The position numbers and the translations under genes are program-made. From Rhabdaerophilum sp. SD176 (GTDB lineage Bacteria > Pseudomonadota > Alphaproteobacteria > Rhizobiales > Beijerinckiaceae), in assembly GCF_030143245.1 (NCBI RefSeq), contig NZ_JARJNS010000001.1, positions 434,001-498,000 on the forward strand: a stretch of DNA of 64,000 bases, read 5' to 3'. This document shows, piece after piece, positions 36,185-44,730 of this stretch (position 1 is its first letter; every line of letters begins with the position of its first letter). Under the pieces are notes generated by a model, which saw only the letters and a program-made list of their open reading frames with translations, did no database searches and was not told where the DNA came from.

Positions 36185-37375
36185 ATGCGGTTTTTCCGCA
36201 GGTTCAGGGCCGATGTCTCGGCCTCCATCCCTGTTATCGCCAGTATGCTCATGCTGCTCATCGTCGGCGTGACCGGCGCAGCCGTCGACTTCAGCATGGC
36301 CGCCCAGCAGAAGGCCCGCCTTCAGGGCATGATCGATTCCGCCGCCACGGCTTTGGCGATGGATCCTGAAGCGCCGCGCCTCGGTGCGGCCGAGATCGAC
36401 GCGCGTGCACTGGCCTATGCCCTCGCAGCCGGATCAGGCGAAGCGCCGGACGGTCTGCAGCTCCTCGCCCAGTACTCGTCCGGGCAGGTAACGATCGAGG
36501 CGAGAGCCCGGGTCGCCATGTTCATCGGGCGCATCTTCGGTTTCGATTTCGCCTCGATCGCCGCCACGGTCACGGTGGAGCGGGCCCAGACCAGCGCGCT
36601 CGAAATCGCCCTGGTGCTCGACAATACAGGGTCGATGGAGGACGAGAAGATCCGCGAACTCAGGCGTGCCGCGAAGCTCTTCCTCGACCGGATGGAGCAG
36701 CTGGCGCGCCAGCCCGGCGATATCCGCATCGCCATGGTGCCGTTCGGCCGGAATGTGCGGGCCGATCCCGACTGGATGCAGGAAAAGTGGCTCTCCGGCA
36801 CGCGCCCGAAGAAATGGAAAGGCTGCCTGACGGATCGGGCCATGCCGCATGACATCGCGGATGATCCACCGGACGGGCAGGCCGCCCGCCTTTTCGTGGC
36901 CGTGGATGACAAGGAATGCGGCAAGCTTGCTCCGATCCTTCCGCTCACCGAGGATTTCCGGAAGCTCCGGAGCCATGTGGACGAGATGATCGCCGATGGC
37001 AGCACCAACATCCCGATCGGCCTTGTCTGGGGCCTGCATGCCCTCTCGCCGCGCGCACCGCTGGAGCAGTCACGCCGTGCCGAGCGCCCCAACCTCCGGC
37101 AGGTCCTGATCGTGCTGACCGACGGCGACAACACCGACAATCGCTGGAACATGAAGAGCGAGGCCATCGATGCACGCCTGCGACTGGCTTGCCGCAATGC
37201 CCGCGATGCGGGGATCGTGGTCTTCACGATCCGGCTGATCGAGGGCAACGAACGGCTCCTGCGGGACTGCGCCACCTCGGACGAGCACTATTTCAACATC
37301 CGCCGGGCGAAGGACCTGCCGGAGCTCTTCTCCGGGATTGCCGGCTCGCTCACCGGGCTGAGGATCACCCGGTAA
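36185..37375 (+). CDS. TadG-like membrane-anchored von Willebrand factor A protein
   Basis: A 396-residue protein with one N-terminal membrane segment (about 13-38, preceded by the basic MRFFRRFRADVSA) that is the TadE/TadG-type anchor. An extracytoplasmic vWA domain follows. The MIDAS metal site is intact: DNTGS near residues 146-150, a threonine in GSTNIPIGL and the aspartate in TDGDNTDN. Tad pilus gene clusters commonly carry such a protein, but no other tad gene is in the window. Unusual T-rich sequence precedes the start. Confidence 0.85.
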   Translation: MRFFRRFRADVSASIPVIASMLMLLIVGVTGAAVDFSMAAQQKARLQGMIDSAATALAMDPEAPRLGAAEIDARALAYALAAGSGEAPDGLQLLAQYSSGQVTIEARARVAMFIGRIFGFDFASIAATVTVERAQTSALEIALVLDNTGSMEDEKIRELRRAAKLFLDRMEQLARQPGDIRIAMVPFGRNVRADPDWMQEKWLSGTRPKKWKGCLTDRAMPHDIADDPPDGQAARLFVAVDDKECGKLAPILPLTEDFRKLRSHVDEMIADGSTNIPIGLVWGLHALSPRAPLEQSRRAERPNLRQVLIVLTDGDNTDNRWNMKSEAIDARLRLACRNARDAGIVVFTIRLIEGNERLLRDCATSDEHYFNIRRAKDLPELFSGIAGSLTGLRITR

Positions 37376-37423
37376 CGCGGGCTGCCCCCAAGCCGGGCTG
37401 CACCGGGCGCGCCGAGCTACCGC

Positions 37424-37756
37424 TCAGCCGCATTCCCGTTCGATCAGCCCGGCGGAAACCCAGCCCGGCTGGACCTTCCCCTCGCCATCCTCGCGGAAGA
37501 TCACCGCTTTCCAGCCGCGCGGATTGCGACGGGTGGAATCGAGCTGCACCATCTCGCCGGCCTTGAGCCGCCGGATCAGCTTTCCCCCGGTGGAAGGCGC
37601 GTCCCGGAGGGCCACGAATCCGTCCCGCGTGGCCTTGACCTCGCAGAAGGCCGTTGCCCGGGCTGCGCCGCCCGGAAGCAAAAGGAAAATCGCCGCCAAA
37701 AGGATCGCCGACGCCAGTGCCCGCCGGAACGCGCCCCTCGTTGCATGATGCGGCAT
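37424..37756 (-). CDS. Secreted SH3-domain protein
   Basis: A 110-residue exported protein. After a signal peptide (core about residues 14-32, cut near ARA-TA) there is one bacterial SH3 domain: GFVALRDAPSTGGKLIRRLKAGEMVQLD, then RGWKAVIFR and GWVSAGLIERECG. Two cysteines (Cys38 region and the next-to-last residue) may form a disulfide. Bacterial SH3 domains often bind peptidoglycan or metal-linked ligands. GGGAGGGAG lies just before ATG 37756. It is 43 bases downstream of ivd on the same strand. Confidence 0.85.
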   Translation of the reverse strand: MPHHATRGAFRRALASAILLAAIFLLLPGGAARATAFCEVKATRDGFVALRDAPSTGGKLIRRLKAGEMVQLDSTRRNPRGWKAVIFREDGEGKVQPGWVSAGLIERECG

Positions 37757-37799
37757 GGCGGTCTCCCTCCCGCGTATCTTGTTGATCCGGCTGCGGGCC

Positions 37800-38972
37800 T
37801 CACGCCCCCTTGTTGAACAATTCCCTGCCGATGAGCATACGGCGGATCTCGCTGGTGCCGGCGCCGATCTCGTAGAGCTTGGCGTCGCGCAGAAGGCGGC
37901 CGGTCGGATAGTCGTTGATATAGCCGTTGCCGCCCAGCAGCTGGATCGCATCCAGCGCCAGCTTGGTCGCCTTCTCCCCGGCATAAAGGATGGCGCCAGC
38001 GGCATCCTCGCGCGTGGTCTCGCCCCGGTCGCAGGCCTTGGCCACCGCATAGACATAGGCCTTGCACGCGTTCATGCCGACATACATGTCCGCCACCTTG
38101 CCCTGCACCAGCTGGAATTCGCCGATCGACTGGCCGAATTGCTTCCGCTCATGGATATAGGGCATCACGACATCCATCGCCGCCTGCATGATGCCGAGCG
38201 GCCCGGCCGCCAGCACGGCGCGCTCGTAATCGAGGCCGGACATCAGCACATTCACGCCCTTGCCGATCTGCCCGAGAACATTCTCTTCCGGCACCTCGCA
38301 ATCCTGGAAGACGAGTTCGCCGGTCTCCGAACCGCGCATGCCGAGCTTGTCGAGCTTCTGCGCCACGGAAAATCCCTTGAAGCCCTTCTCGATCAGGAAG
38401 GCAGTGATGCCGCGCGGCCCGGCCTCCGGGTCAGTCTTGGCATAGACGATCAGCGTCTCGGCGGAGGGCCCGTTGGTGATCCACATTTTCGAGCCGCTGA
38501 GGATGTAGCGGTCGCCCTTCTTCTCGGCGCGGAGCTTCATCGAGACGACATCCGAACCCGCGCCCGGCTCTGACATGGCCAAAGCGCCGAGATGCTCGCC
38601 CGAGATCAGCTTCGGCAGGTAGCGGGCCTTCTGCTCGGCACTGCCCCAGCGGCGGAGCTGGTTGACACAGAGATTGGAATGCGCGCCGTAGCTCAGCCCC
38701 ACCGAGGCCGAGGCTCGCGAGATTTCCTCCATCGCCACGCAATGCTCGAGATAGCCGAGCCCGGTGCCACCATCCTCTTCCGGCACAGTGATGCCATGCA
38801 GGCCGAGCGCGCCCATATCCGGCCAGATCTCGCGCGGGAACCAGTCCTCGCGGTCGATCTTGTCGGCCAACGGCGCGATCTTGTCCTGGGCGAAAGCCGC
38901 GACGGTCTCGCGAATGGCATCGGCGGTCTCGCCGAGGTCGAAATTGAACGGCTTCGCGCTGTTCGGGATCAT
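37800..38972 (-). CDS. ivd: Isovaleryl-CoA dehydrogenase
   Basis: A 390-residue FAD-dependent acyl-CoA dehydrogenase that oxidises isovaleryl-CoA to 3-methylcrotonyl-CoA in leucine breakdown, giving the substrate of Mcc[22 protein letters not shown] and the FAD-binding block WITNGP are present. The catalytic glutamate lies in [15 protein letters not shown] (near residue 247), the position used by isovaleryl-CoA dehydrogenases. [25 protein letters not shown] closes the protein. GGGAG is eight bases upstream of ATG 38972. Electrons would go to ETF, not encoded here. Confidence 0.93.
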   Translation of the reverse strand: MIPNSAKPFNFDLGETADAIRETVAAFAQDKIAPLADKIDREDWFPREIWPDMGALGLHGITVPEEDGGTGLGYLEHCVAMEEISRASASVGLSYGAHSNLCVNQLRRWGSAEQKARYLPKLISGEHLGALAMSEPGAGSDVVSMKLRAEKKGDRYILSGSKMWITNGPSAETLIVYAKTDPEAGPRGITAFLIEKGFKGFSVAQKLDKLGMRGSETGELVFQDCEVPEENVLGQIGKGVNVLMSGLDYERAVLAAGPLGIMQAAMDVVMPYIHERKQFGQSIGEFQLVQGKVADMYVGMNACKAYVYAVAKACDRGETTREDAAGAILYAGEKATKLALDAIQLLGGNGYINDYPTGRLLRDAKLYEIGAGTSEIRRMLIGRELFNKGA

Positions 38973-39017
38973 GATTTCACTCCCAGGATCATGGTTTCTT
39001 ATGCGCCGGCAGGGCCG

Positions 39018-39036
39018 GTATTTAGGACAATAATAC
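39018..39036. promoter_or_regulatory. Inverted repeat in the ivd upstream region
   Basis: GTATT (39018-39022) and AATAC (39032-39036) flank nine bases. On the ivd strand the sequence TATTAT (39035-39030) inside it looks like a -10 box, but no -35 box stands 17 bases upstream. An operator for a leucine-catabolism regulator such as LiuR is a guess. Confidence 0.3.
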
Positions 39037-39190
39037 TGACCCTTCTGCCGCGTCCGCCAGGCTTTGGCAAGCCCGCCCGGCCTTTCAGAAGCTGCTAACC
39101 CTGCCGTCCGAATGCCGCAATGCCTTAACGCAGCAATGAACACTCGCCGCTAGGCTTGCGCAAGGAAAGGATGCGCAAGAAAGGGCGTGA

Positions 39191-40555
39191 ATGGCCAGCC
39201 TGCCGGAGACTGATGTGCCGCCAGCGGGCCAGCTCGCCCGCAGGCTGCCGCGCCTCGCCGCGCGGTGGCATCGGCATGGTGCGGCCCTTTCGGCCCTCTC
39301 GGTGCGCCTTGCCGCCGCAGGCCTCGCCTACCTGCTCCAGATCGTGCTGGCCCGCAGCCTCGGCCTCGCCGAATACGGCACGTTCAGCTTCGCCTGGAAC
39401 CTCGTGACGATCGGCGGCTTCCTCGCCACGCTCGGCTTCGGCCAGATCGCCGTGCGCTTCCTCGCGCAATACCAGGCCGGCGGCGATGCCGGCCTCGCCC
39501 ATGGCTTCCTCCGCGCCGGCACCATGGTCACTGTCGGCGGCGCGCTGGCCTTCGCCGCTCTGGGCTTCGCGATCTTCCCGTGGATCACGGCAGGATATGG
39601 CGAAACCTGCAGCCGGGTTCTCGCTATCGGCCTGATCGCCCTGCCCTTTTTCGCCCTGTCGGATTTCATCGAGGGCATTGCCCGCTCGCAGGGCTGGACA
39701 TGGCGCGCCCTCGCACCGTCCTATCTGGTCCGGCAGGGGCTGATCATCCTGCTGCTGCTCGGCGCCATGGCCTTGGGGCTCAACCTCGATGCCGACTATG
39801 CCATGATGGCGGCGCTGGTCGGCACGCTGGTTGCAGCGTCCCTGCATCTCGCCCTCGTCGTGCCGCCGGTCCTCCGGCTGTTCCCGCCGGCACCACCCCG
39901 CCATGCTTTCCGCGAATGGCGGCAGGCCGCAGGGCCGATGCTGCTCTCGGACCTTGCCGTCCTCGCACGCCAGCATGGCGATCTGATCCTGCTCGGCCTG
40001 CTCGCCCCACCCGCGACGGTAGGTCTCTATTTCGCCGCCACGCGGATCGCGTCACTGCTCGGCCTGATCGAATTCGCCCTCGGCGCCGCATTCGGCCATC
40101 GCTTCGCCCGTCAGGCCCGCATCGAGGATCCCCGGGCCTTCGAGGCGCTCTATGCGGAAACGCGACGTCTGACCTTCTGGCCCGGCCTTCTCGCCGCCAT
40201 CGCGTTGATGGTGCTGGCGCCCTTCATCCTCCAGCTGTTCGGCGAGGCCTTTGTCGCCGGTGCGCTGCCGGCGCAGATCCTCATCGCGGCCGCCGCCGTC
40301 AAGCTGGCTGCCGGCCCGGCAGAGGAAGCCCTGGCCATGGCGGGCCATCCCGAAACGGTCTGGCGCGGCCAATGCGCCGGCGCCCTGCTGACAGCCCTCC
40401 TCTGCCTTCTGCTCGCCGGCCCATGGCAGGCCGGGGGCACGGCGATCGCCGCCGCCGCCGGCACCGTCTTCACAACCCTCTGGCTGGCCCTCGCGGTCCG
40501 GAGGCATCTCGGCTTCCAGCCTTTCGCCGCGCGCCGGAGCGGTGAAGCGGGATGA
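39191..40555 (+). CDS. Polysaccharide/oligosaccharide flippase (MATE-like Wzx superfamily)
   Basis: A 454-residue polytopic membrane protein with about twelve to fourteen hydrophobic segments, of the polysaccharide-synthesis/MVF superfamily. The N-terminal LLQIVLARSLGLAEYGTFSFAWNLVTIGGFLATLGFGQ is the typical start of a Wzx-like flippase. Such proteins move lipid-linked glycans across the inner membrane. No glycosyltransferase cluster surrounds it. Its stop overlaps the next start by ATGA, so it is coupled to an acyltransferase gene. Confidence 0.87.
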   Translation: MASLPETDVPPAGQLARRLPRLAARWHRHGAALSALSVRLAAAGLAYLLQIVLARSLGLAEYGTFSFAWNLVTIGGFLATLGFGQIAVRFLAQYQAGGDAGLAHGFLRAGTMVTVGGALAFAALGFAIFPWITAGYGETCSRVLAIGLIALPFFALSDFIEGIARSQGWTWRALAPSYLVRQGLIILLLLGAMALGLNLDADYAMMAALVGTLVAASLHLALVVPPVLRLFPPAPPRHAFREWRQAAGPMLLSDLAVLARQHGDLILLGLLAPPATVGLYFAATRIASLLGLIEFALGAAFGHRFARQARIEDPRAFEALYAETRRLTFWPGLLAAIALMVLAPFILQLFGEAFVAGALPAQILIAAAAVKLAAGPAEEALAMAGHPETVWRGQCAGALLTALLCLLLAGPWQAGGTAIAAAAGTVFTTLWLALAVRRHLGFQPFAARRSGEAG

Positions 40556-41697
40556 GCCGCATGCCGGCCTGGTCGATCCTGCCTTTTGCCGCACTTGATG
40601 CGCTCCGCGAGGAATGGCGCGCTCTGGCTGCGCGCGCGCTGGACCCGAACCCCTTCTACGAGCCGGATTTCCTGCTGGCCGCCGAGGCGCTTGGCGAAGC
40701 CGGCCGGCTCTCGGTACTGGTCGCGCGCGAGGCGGAGGGCACAGGCGCCCTTCTGGCCCTGATCCCGCTATGTCGTCCGGGCTGGCGGCAGGGCTGGCTT
40801 CGCAGCACCTGGATGATGCACGCGAACGCCTATACGCCGCTGACCACGCCTCTCCTTGACCGGGAACGCGCGCCGGAACTGGTTTCCGGCCTGCTGGAGG
40901 CTGCGCCCGCACGGCTGCCCGGCAGTGCCTGGCTGATCCCGCTGCTGCCGACAGCCCGCCCCTTCTGGCAGCATCTCCGGCAGGCGCTGGATGCGAAGGG
41001 TCTCGCCCATCTCCCTGTCCGGAGCTTTGCCCGGGCCGCCATCGAGACCGATCAGGAATTCGAGCGCTATACCGGCCGCCACGGCCAGACCCTGCTGCGC
41101 CGGGAACGCAAGCTCGCGACCCATGGGCGTATCCAGTATGTGGTTGCCGAGGGGGATACCCCCGCAGGCCGGGCCATGCTCGACGCCTTCCTGGACCTTG
41201 AGGCAAAAGGCTGGAAGGGCCGGCAGGGCACGGCACTCGCCAGCCGTCGGGCGAGCCTAGCCTTTGCCCGGCAGGCCTTCCGTGGTGCCAGCCCGACGAC
41301 GTTGTACGAGGCGCTCATGCTCAACGACCGGCCTATCGCGGTCAATGTGAACCTGCTTTCCGGGGGTGTGCTCTACACCATCAAGGCCGCTTTCGACGAG
41401 GATTACCGCGGCTACAGCCCGGGCAACCTGCTGGACCGCCACACGATCGCGCTGGCCACCGGCCCATCGGCGGTTACCCGCGTCGATTCCTGCGCCAGCC
41501 CCGATCATCCGCTCGAACTGCACTGGCGCGAGCGCGAGGCGATCGGCACCCTGCTGGTGGACTGGACGGGGCGTTTCGGGCCGGCTGGCCTCGCAACAAT
41601 GGCGGCCTGGCTCACGCGCGTCGATCGGGGGATCAGCCGGCTCGGCGCCCTGCGCGCGCGCTGGCGCAGGGCCATTCCCGGCAACCGGAAGGCGTGA
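40552..41697 (+). CDS. GNAT-type acyltransferase of the CelD/BcsL family
   Basis: A 381-residue protein of the CelD/BcsL (acetyltransferase 6) family, found with cellulose or other exopolysaccharide genes. Landmarks are LREEWRALAARALDPNPFYEPDFLLAA near the N-terminus, the basic helix QTLLRRERKL (about 182-191), LDLEAKGWKGRQGTAL, and AVNVNLLSGGVLYTIKAAFDEDYRGYSPGNLL near 263-292. It probably acylates a saccharide or lipid intermediate. The ATGA overlap with the flippase suggests that the two handle the same glycan. Confidence 0.86.
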   Translation: MSRMPAWSILPFAALDALREEWRALAARALDPNPFYEPDFLLAAEALGEAGRLSVLVAREAEGTGALLALIPLCRPGWRQGWLRSTWMMHANAYTPLTTPLLDRERAPELVSGLLEAAPARLPGSAWLIPLLPTARPFWQHLRQALDAKGLAHLPVRSFARAAIETDQEFERYTGRHGQTLLRRERKLATHGRIQYVVAEGDTPAGRAMLDAFLDLEAKGWKGRQGTALASRRASLAFARQAFRGASPTTLYEALMLNDRPIAVNVNLLSGGVLYTIKAAFDEDYRGYSPGNLLDRHTIALATGPSAVTRVDSCASPDHPLELHWREREAIGTLLVDWTGRFGPAGLATMAAWLTRVDRGISRLGALRARWRRAIPGNRKA

Positions 41698-41715
41698 ACC
41701 TCACGCCGGCCGGCC

Positions 41716-42549
41716 TTACTCCTCGGCGTCGTTGCTGGCAACCTGCCGCCCGGTCACGCCGTTCTCGGCAAGGAATCGCTGCCAGTCGCGTCGCGGACCG
41801 GCATAGACGTTCCGGTCCACCGGACCCTTGATCCCGGGAACACGGCCCGTCGTGGTGAATTGCCAGAACTTCCAGTTGCGGTTCTCGTAGCGCTCATGCG
41901 GCTCGGCAGCCACCGAACGCAGCCAGAAATCATGGTCCTTGTAGTGGCCCTCGAGCACCTCGGCATGGAAGGGGATGTCGGTATAGATGATCGGCTTCTT
42001 GCCGGTATGCTCGCGCATGGCCTTCAGCATGATGGCGATTTTCTGCCGCGCCAGTTCCGGGTCGATCTTCTTCGGGCAGGTGCGCGAATGGCCGTTCCAT
42101 TCCACGTCGAGAACCGGCGGCAGCGCATCGGCATCGCGCGGCACGTTCTGCCGGAACCACGCCGCCTGCTCCTCCGCCGGGCGGCACCAGAACACGAAAT
42201 GATAGGCCGCGCGCGGCACGCCGGCCTGGCGGGCGCCCTCCCAGTTCAGGCGGAAGCGCTCGTCGAGATGGTCGCCGCCTTCGGTCGCCTTGATGAAGGC
42301 AAAGGCGGTGCCGGCGCGCTTGACCTCGAACCAGTCGATCTCGCCCTGCCATTTCGACACGTCGATGCCGTGAACGGGGAAGCGATGCGCCTTGGCCACG
42401 CCGGGATGCGGCTTGGCATCGCTCTTCAGCGGATAATAGGACGCTTCCATCACGCCCGTCGAATTGCAGGCCGAGATCATCAGGGTCGCGGCCAGGGCGA
42501 GGAGACCCGAACCCAACCGCTTTCCGGTCGTTCTGAGGCAGATCGTCAT
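41716..42549 (-). CDS. GH25 family lysozyme-like lipoprotein
   Basis: A 277-residue GH25 (Cpl-1/N,O-diacetylmuramidase type) protein. The N-terminus ends in the lipobox LMISAC, so Cys36 should be lipidated. HGIDVSKWQGEIDW carries the family's first aspartate, FIKATEGGDHLDERF follows, and the DVEWNG motif holds the catalytic Asp-Glu pair. It should cleave peptidoglycan from the periplasmic side. The gene starts one base after the stop of the GGDEF-EAL gene (TGA-C-ATG), so it is translated from the same message. Confidence 0.9.
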   Translation of the reverse strand: MTICLRTTGKRLGSGLLALAATLMISACNSTGVMEASYYPLKSDAKPHPGVAKAHRFPVHGIDVSKWQGEIDWFEVKRAGTAFAFIKATEGGDHLDERFRLNWEGARQAGVPRAAYHFVFWCRPAEEQAAWFRQNVPRDADALPPVLDVEWNGHSRTCPKKIDPELARQKIAIMLKAMREHTGKKPIIYTDIPFHAEVLEGHYKDHDFWLRSVAAEPHERYENRNWKFWQFTTTGRVPGIKGPVDRNVYAGPRRDWQRFLAENGVTGRQVASNDAEE

Positions 42550-42550
42550 G

Positions 42551-44632
42551 TCATGCAGCCTGTACTGGTGAATCAAGGGTAGTCAGTTTCGTGTCATCGA
42601 CAAGGCCCAGCTCGGCGATGGGCGCCGGTCGCCCGAAAAGATAGCCCTGCAATGCGCCGCATCCGGCACTGGCGAGGAAGCGCTGCTGCGCGGGCGTCTC
42701 GATTCCCTCGCCGACAACCTGCATCCCCAGAGACCGGGCAAGGCTGACCACAGAGGTCACGATCATGGGCGCTTCAGGCTTGTCATCGAGGCTGGCGATG
42801 AAGCCCCGGTCGATCTTCAGCACGTCGAATTTGAACCGGAGCAGATGCGTCAGGCTGGAATAGCCGGCGCCGAAATCATCGATCGCGAAGCGGATCCCCC
42901 GCCCCTGCAACGTCTCCATGATGGTGGCGAGGCTGTCCGGATCGCTGATGATGCTGGTCTCGGTCAATTCGAGGCAAAGCCGCCCCGGCGCGACACGATG
43001 CCGGGCCAGCGCATCCATCACGAAATCGGTGAAGCCCGGCGCCAGCACTTGCCGGCCGGTGGCATTCACCGAGATCCGGCACTCCCCGTGCGGCCCGAGT
43101 TCGGCCAATGCCCGGTCAAGCACGAAATTGCCGAGGCCGATGATCAGATCGGATTTCTCGGCGATCGGGATGAAGTCACCCGGCTGGATCACGCCACGCG
43201 ACGGATGCTGCCAGCGCACAAGCGCCTCGTAGCCAGTGACCTCGCCGGACAGCGCCTGCACGATCGGCTGGTAGGCGACGAAAAGCGCCTGCGTCAGGAT
43301 CGCTCCGCGCAATTCCCGCTCGAGCATCCGGCGATAGGCGATGTCGCGTTTCATATCGGGGTGATAAGTCATCGCAACGCCCCGGCCGGCAGCCTTGGCG
43401 GCATAGACGGCCAGATCAGCCATTTTCAGCAGGTCCTCGCCATCGCCGGTTTCCTGGACCGAACTCGCCGCCCCGATCGAAACGCCGATTGGCACCAGCC
43501 CTTCCATCGGAATGCGCTGCCGCAGCGATTGCTGGAGATGGTAATGGAGACGCTGGAGGGCGCCATCCCCGACGGTTTCCGGCAGGATGGCGACGAACTC
43601 GTCACCGCCGAGCCGAGCCACGAAGCCGGATGCCCCGATTTCCGTACGGAAGACCTCCGCCGCCAGTTTCAGCACCCGGTCGCCGGCCTGATGGCCGTGC
43701 TGGTCGTTGACGCTCTTGAACCCGTCGAGATCAAGCATGAGTACGGTCGTCGGCGGGAAGGCGCGGGTGGCCGGCGCCACATTCTGCAGATGGTCAAACA
43801 GCGCCCGCCGGTTCGGCAGCCCGGTCAGCGGATCGGTATGGGCAAGCGCCTCAACCTGCTTGAGTTCACCCATGAAACCGTCCCGAGCCTGGCTCCAGTA
43901 GCGGCGCAGCAGCATCAGCACGAACAGCCCGAGGGCGAGCGCGGCAGCCAGAACCGGCAGGACCAGCCCGGTGATCGTCCGGGAAATGCGTCCGCTCCGC
44001 CACCCCAGATAGGCGATGGGGTCGCCGTCGAGGCCGTCAACCGCAAGCCGGCCATTCGCATGGAGGATATCGCCGGGCTGCGCGGCAACAGGTTGCAGAT
44101 GCAGGCCGAAGCTCTCGAGCGCGGCTGTCAGCGGCGCGAAATCGATCAGACCGATCATCAGCCGGCTCTGCCCCAGCAGATCGCGGGTCAAGGCGATGAA
44201 GGCGAGGTTCTCGTCCCTGGGGGGGCCGATCCGGACAAGATCCACTCGCTCGCCCTTCGGGTCGATCCGTTCGAGCGCGTGCAGCGCCTGTTCCAGCCGA
44301 GCCACCGTGCGCTCATCGGCGAGGAGGCCGGCAATGCGGCTGCCCGTCCTGCTGACCACGAAGCGCCCGGCCGCGGACGCGGCAAAGACGGCATGGCTCT
44401 GAACGTTCCGCGCCAGCCAGCCATCCGCCTCGAGGCCGGGCTGGGGCAATTGTTCGCGGAAATCGGCGGCAAGGCCGGTCAGGCTCTGGCGGACGAGTGT
44501 AGCCTCGTTCTCGAAAGCGCTGTGATCGATAAGGCGGGTGGTCCAGGCCATCAGGCCGAGCGTCGCAACCGCGATCACCATGATGATGATCGCGCCGGCA
44601 TCAAGGGTGCGGACCAATGAACGGCCGTGCAT
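42551..44632 (-). CDS. Membrane GGDEF-EAL cyclic di-GMP protein
   Basis: A 693-residue inner-membrane protein. Two membrane helices (about 11-32 and 226-248) enclose a periplasmic sensor domain of about 190 residues with no recognised family. A GGDEF domain with intact ARLGGDEFVAI follows, then an EAL domain with EALVRW, ELTETSI and AIDDFGAGYSSL. Both catalytic signatures look intact, so it could be a cyclase, a phosphodiesterase or both. GGAG precedes ATG 44632. It is the first gene of a two-gene unit with the GH25 lipoprotein. Confidence 0.92.
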   Translation of the reverse strand: MHGRSLVRTLDAGAIIIMVIAVATLGLMAWTTRLIDHSAFENEATLVRQSLTGLAADFREQLPQPGLEADGWLARNVQSHAVFAASAAGRFVVSRTGSRIAGLLADERTVARLEQALHALERIDPKGERVDLVRIGPPRDENLAFIALTRDLLGQSRLMIGLIDFAPLTAALESFGLHLQPVAAQPGDILHANGRLAVDGLDGDPIAYLGWRSGRISRTITGLVLPVLAAALALGLFVLMLLRRYWSQARDGFMGELKQVEALAHTDPLTGLPNRRALFDHLQNVAPATRAFPPTTVLMLDLDGFKSVNDQHGHQAGDRVLKLAAEVFRTEIGASGFVARLGGDEFVAILPETVGDGALQRLHYHLQQSLRQRIPMEGLVPIGVSIGAASSVQETGDGEDLLKMADLAVYAAKAAGRGVAMTYHPDMKRDIAYRRMLERELRGAILTQALFVAYQPIVQALSGEVTGYEALVRWQHPSRGVIQPGDFIPIAEKSDLIIGLGNFVLDRALAELGPHGECRISVNATGRQVLAPGFTDFVMDALARHRVAPGRLCLELTETSIISDPDSLATIMETLQGRGIRFAIDDFGAGYSSLTHLLRFKFDVLKIDRGFIASLDDKPEAPMIVTSVVSLARSLGMQVVGEGIETPAQQRFLASAGCGALQGYLFGRPAPIAELGLVDDTKLTTLDSPVQAA

Positions 44633-44683
44633 GCAGGGTTCTCCAGACCAGTCCCTGCCGATTTGGCTGACCAACGCTTAAGG

Positions 44684-44701
44684 CGACGTTTGAAAACGTC
44701 G
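44684..44701. promoter_or_regulatory. Perfect palindrome between mgtE and the GGDEF-EAL gene
   Basis: CGACGTTT-GA-AAACGTCG has eight perfect pairs around two bases, and GTTAACG follows. It lies 52-69 bp upstream of the GGDEF-EAL start codon and 30 bp past the mgtE stop. There is no T-run beyond it, so an operator is more likely than a terminator. Confidence 0.5.
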
Positions 44702-44730
44702 TTAACGCGTTTGGCTTTCGTTAGGATGCC

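Noticed and set aside
42845-44620. 591-codon plus-strand frame opposite the GGDEF-EAL gene
   Set aside because: Antisense shadow; GGDEF and EAL motifs on the other strand are intact.
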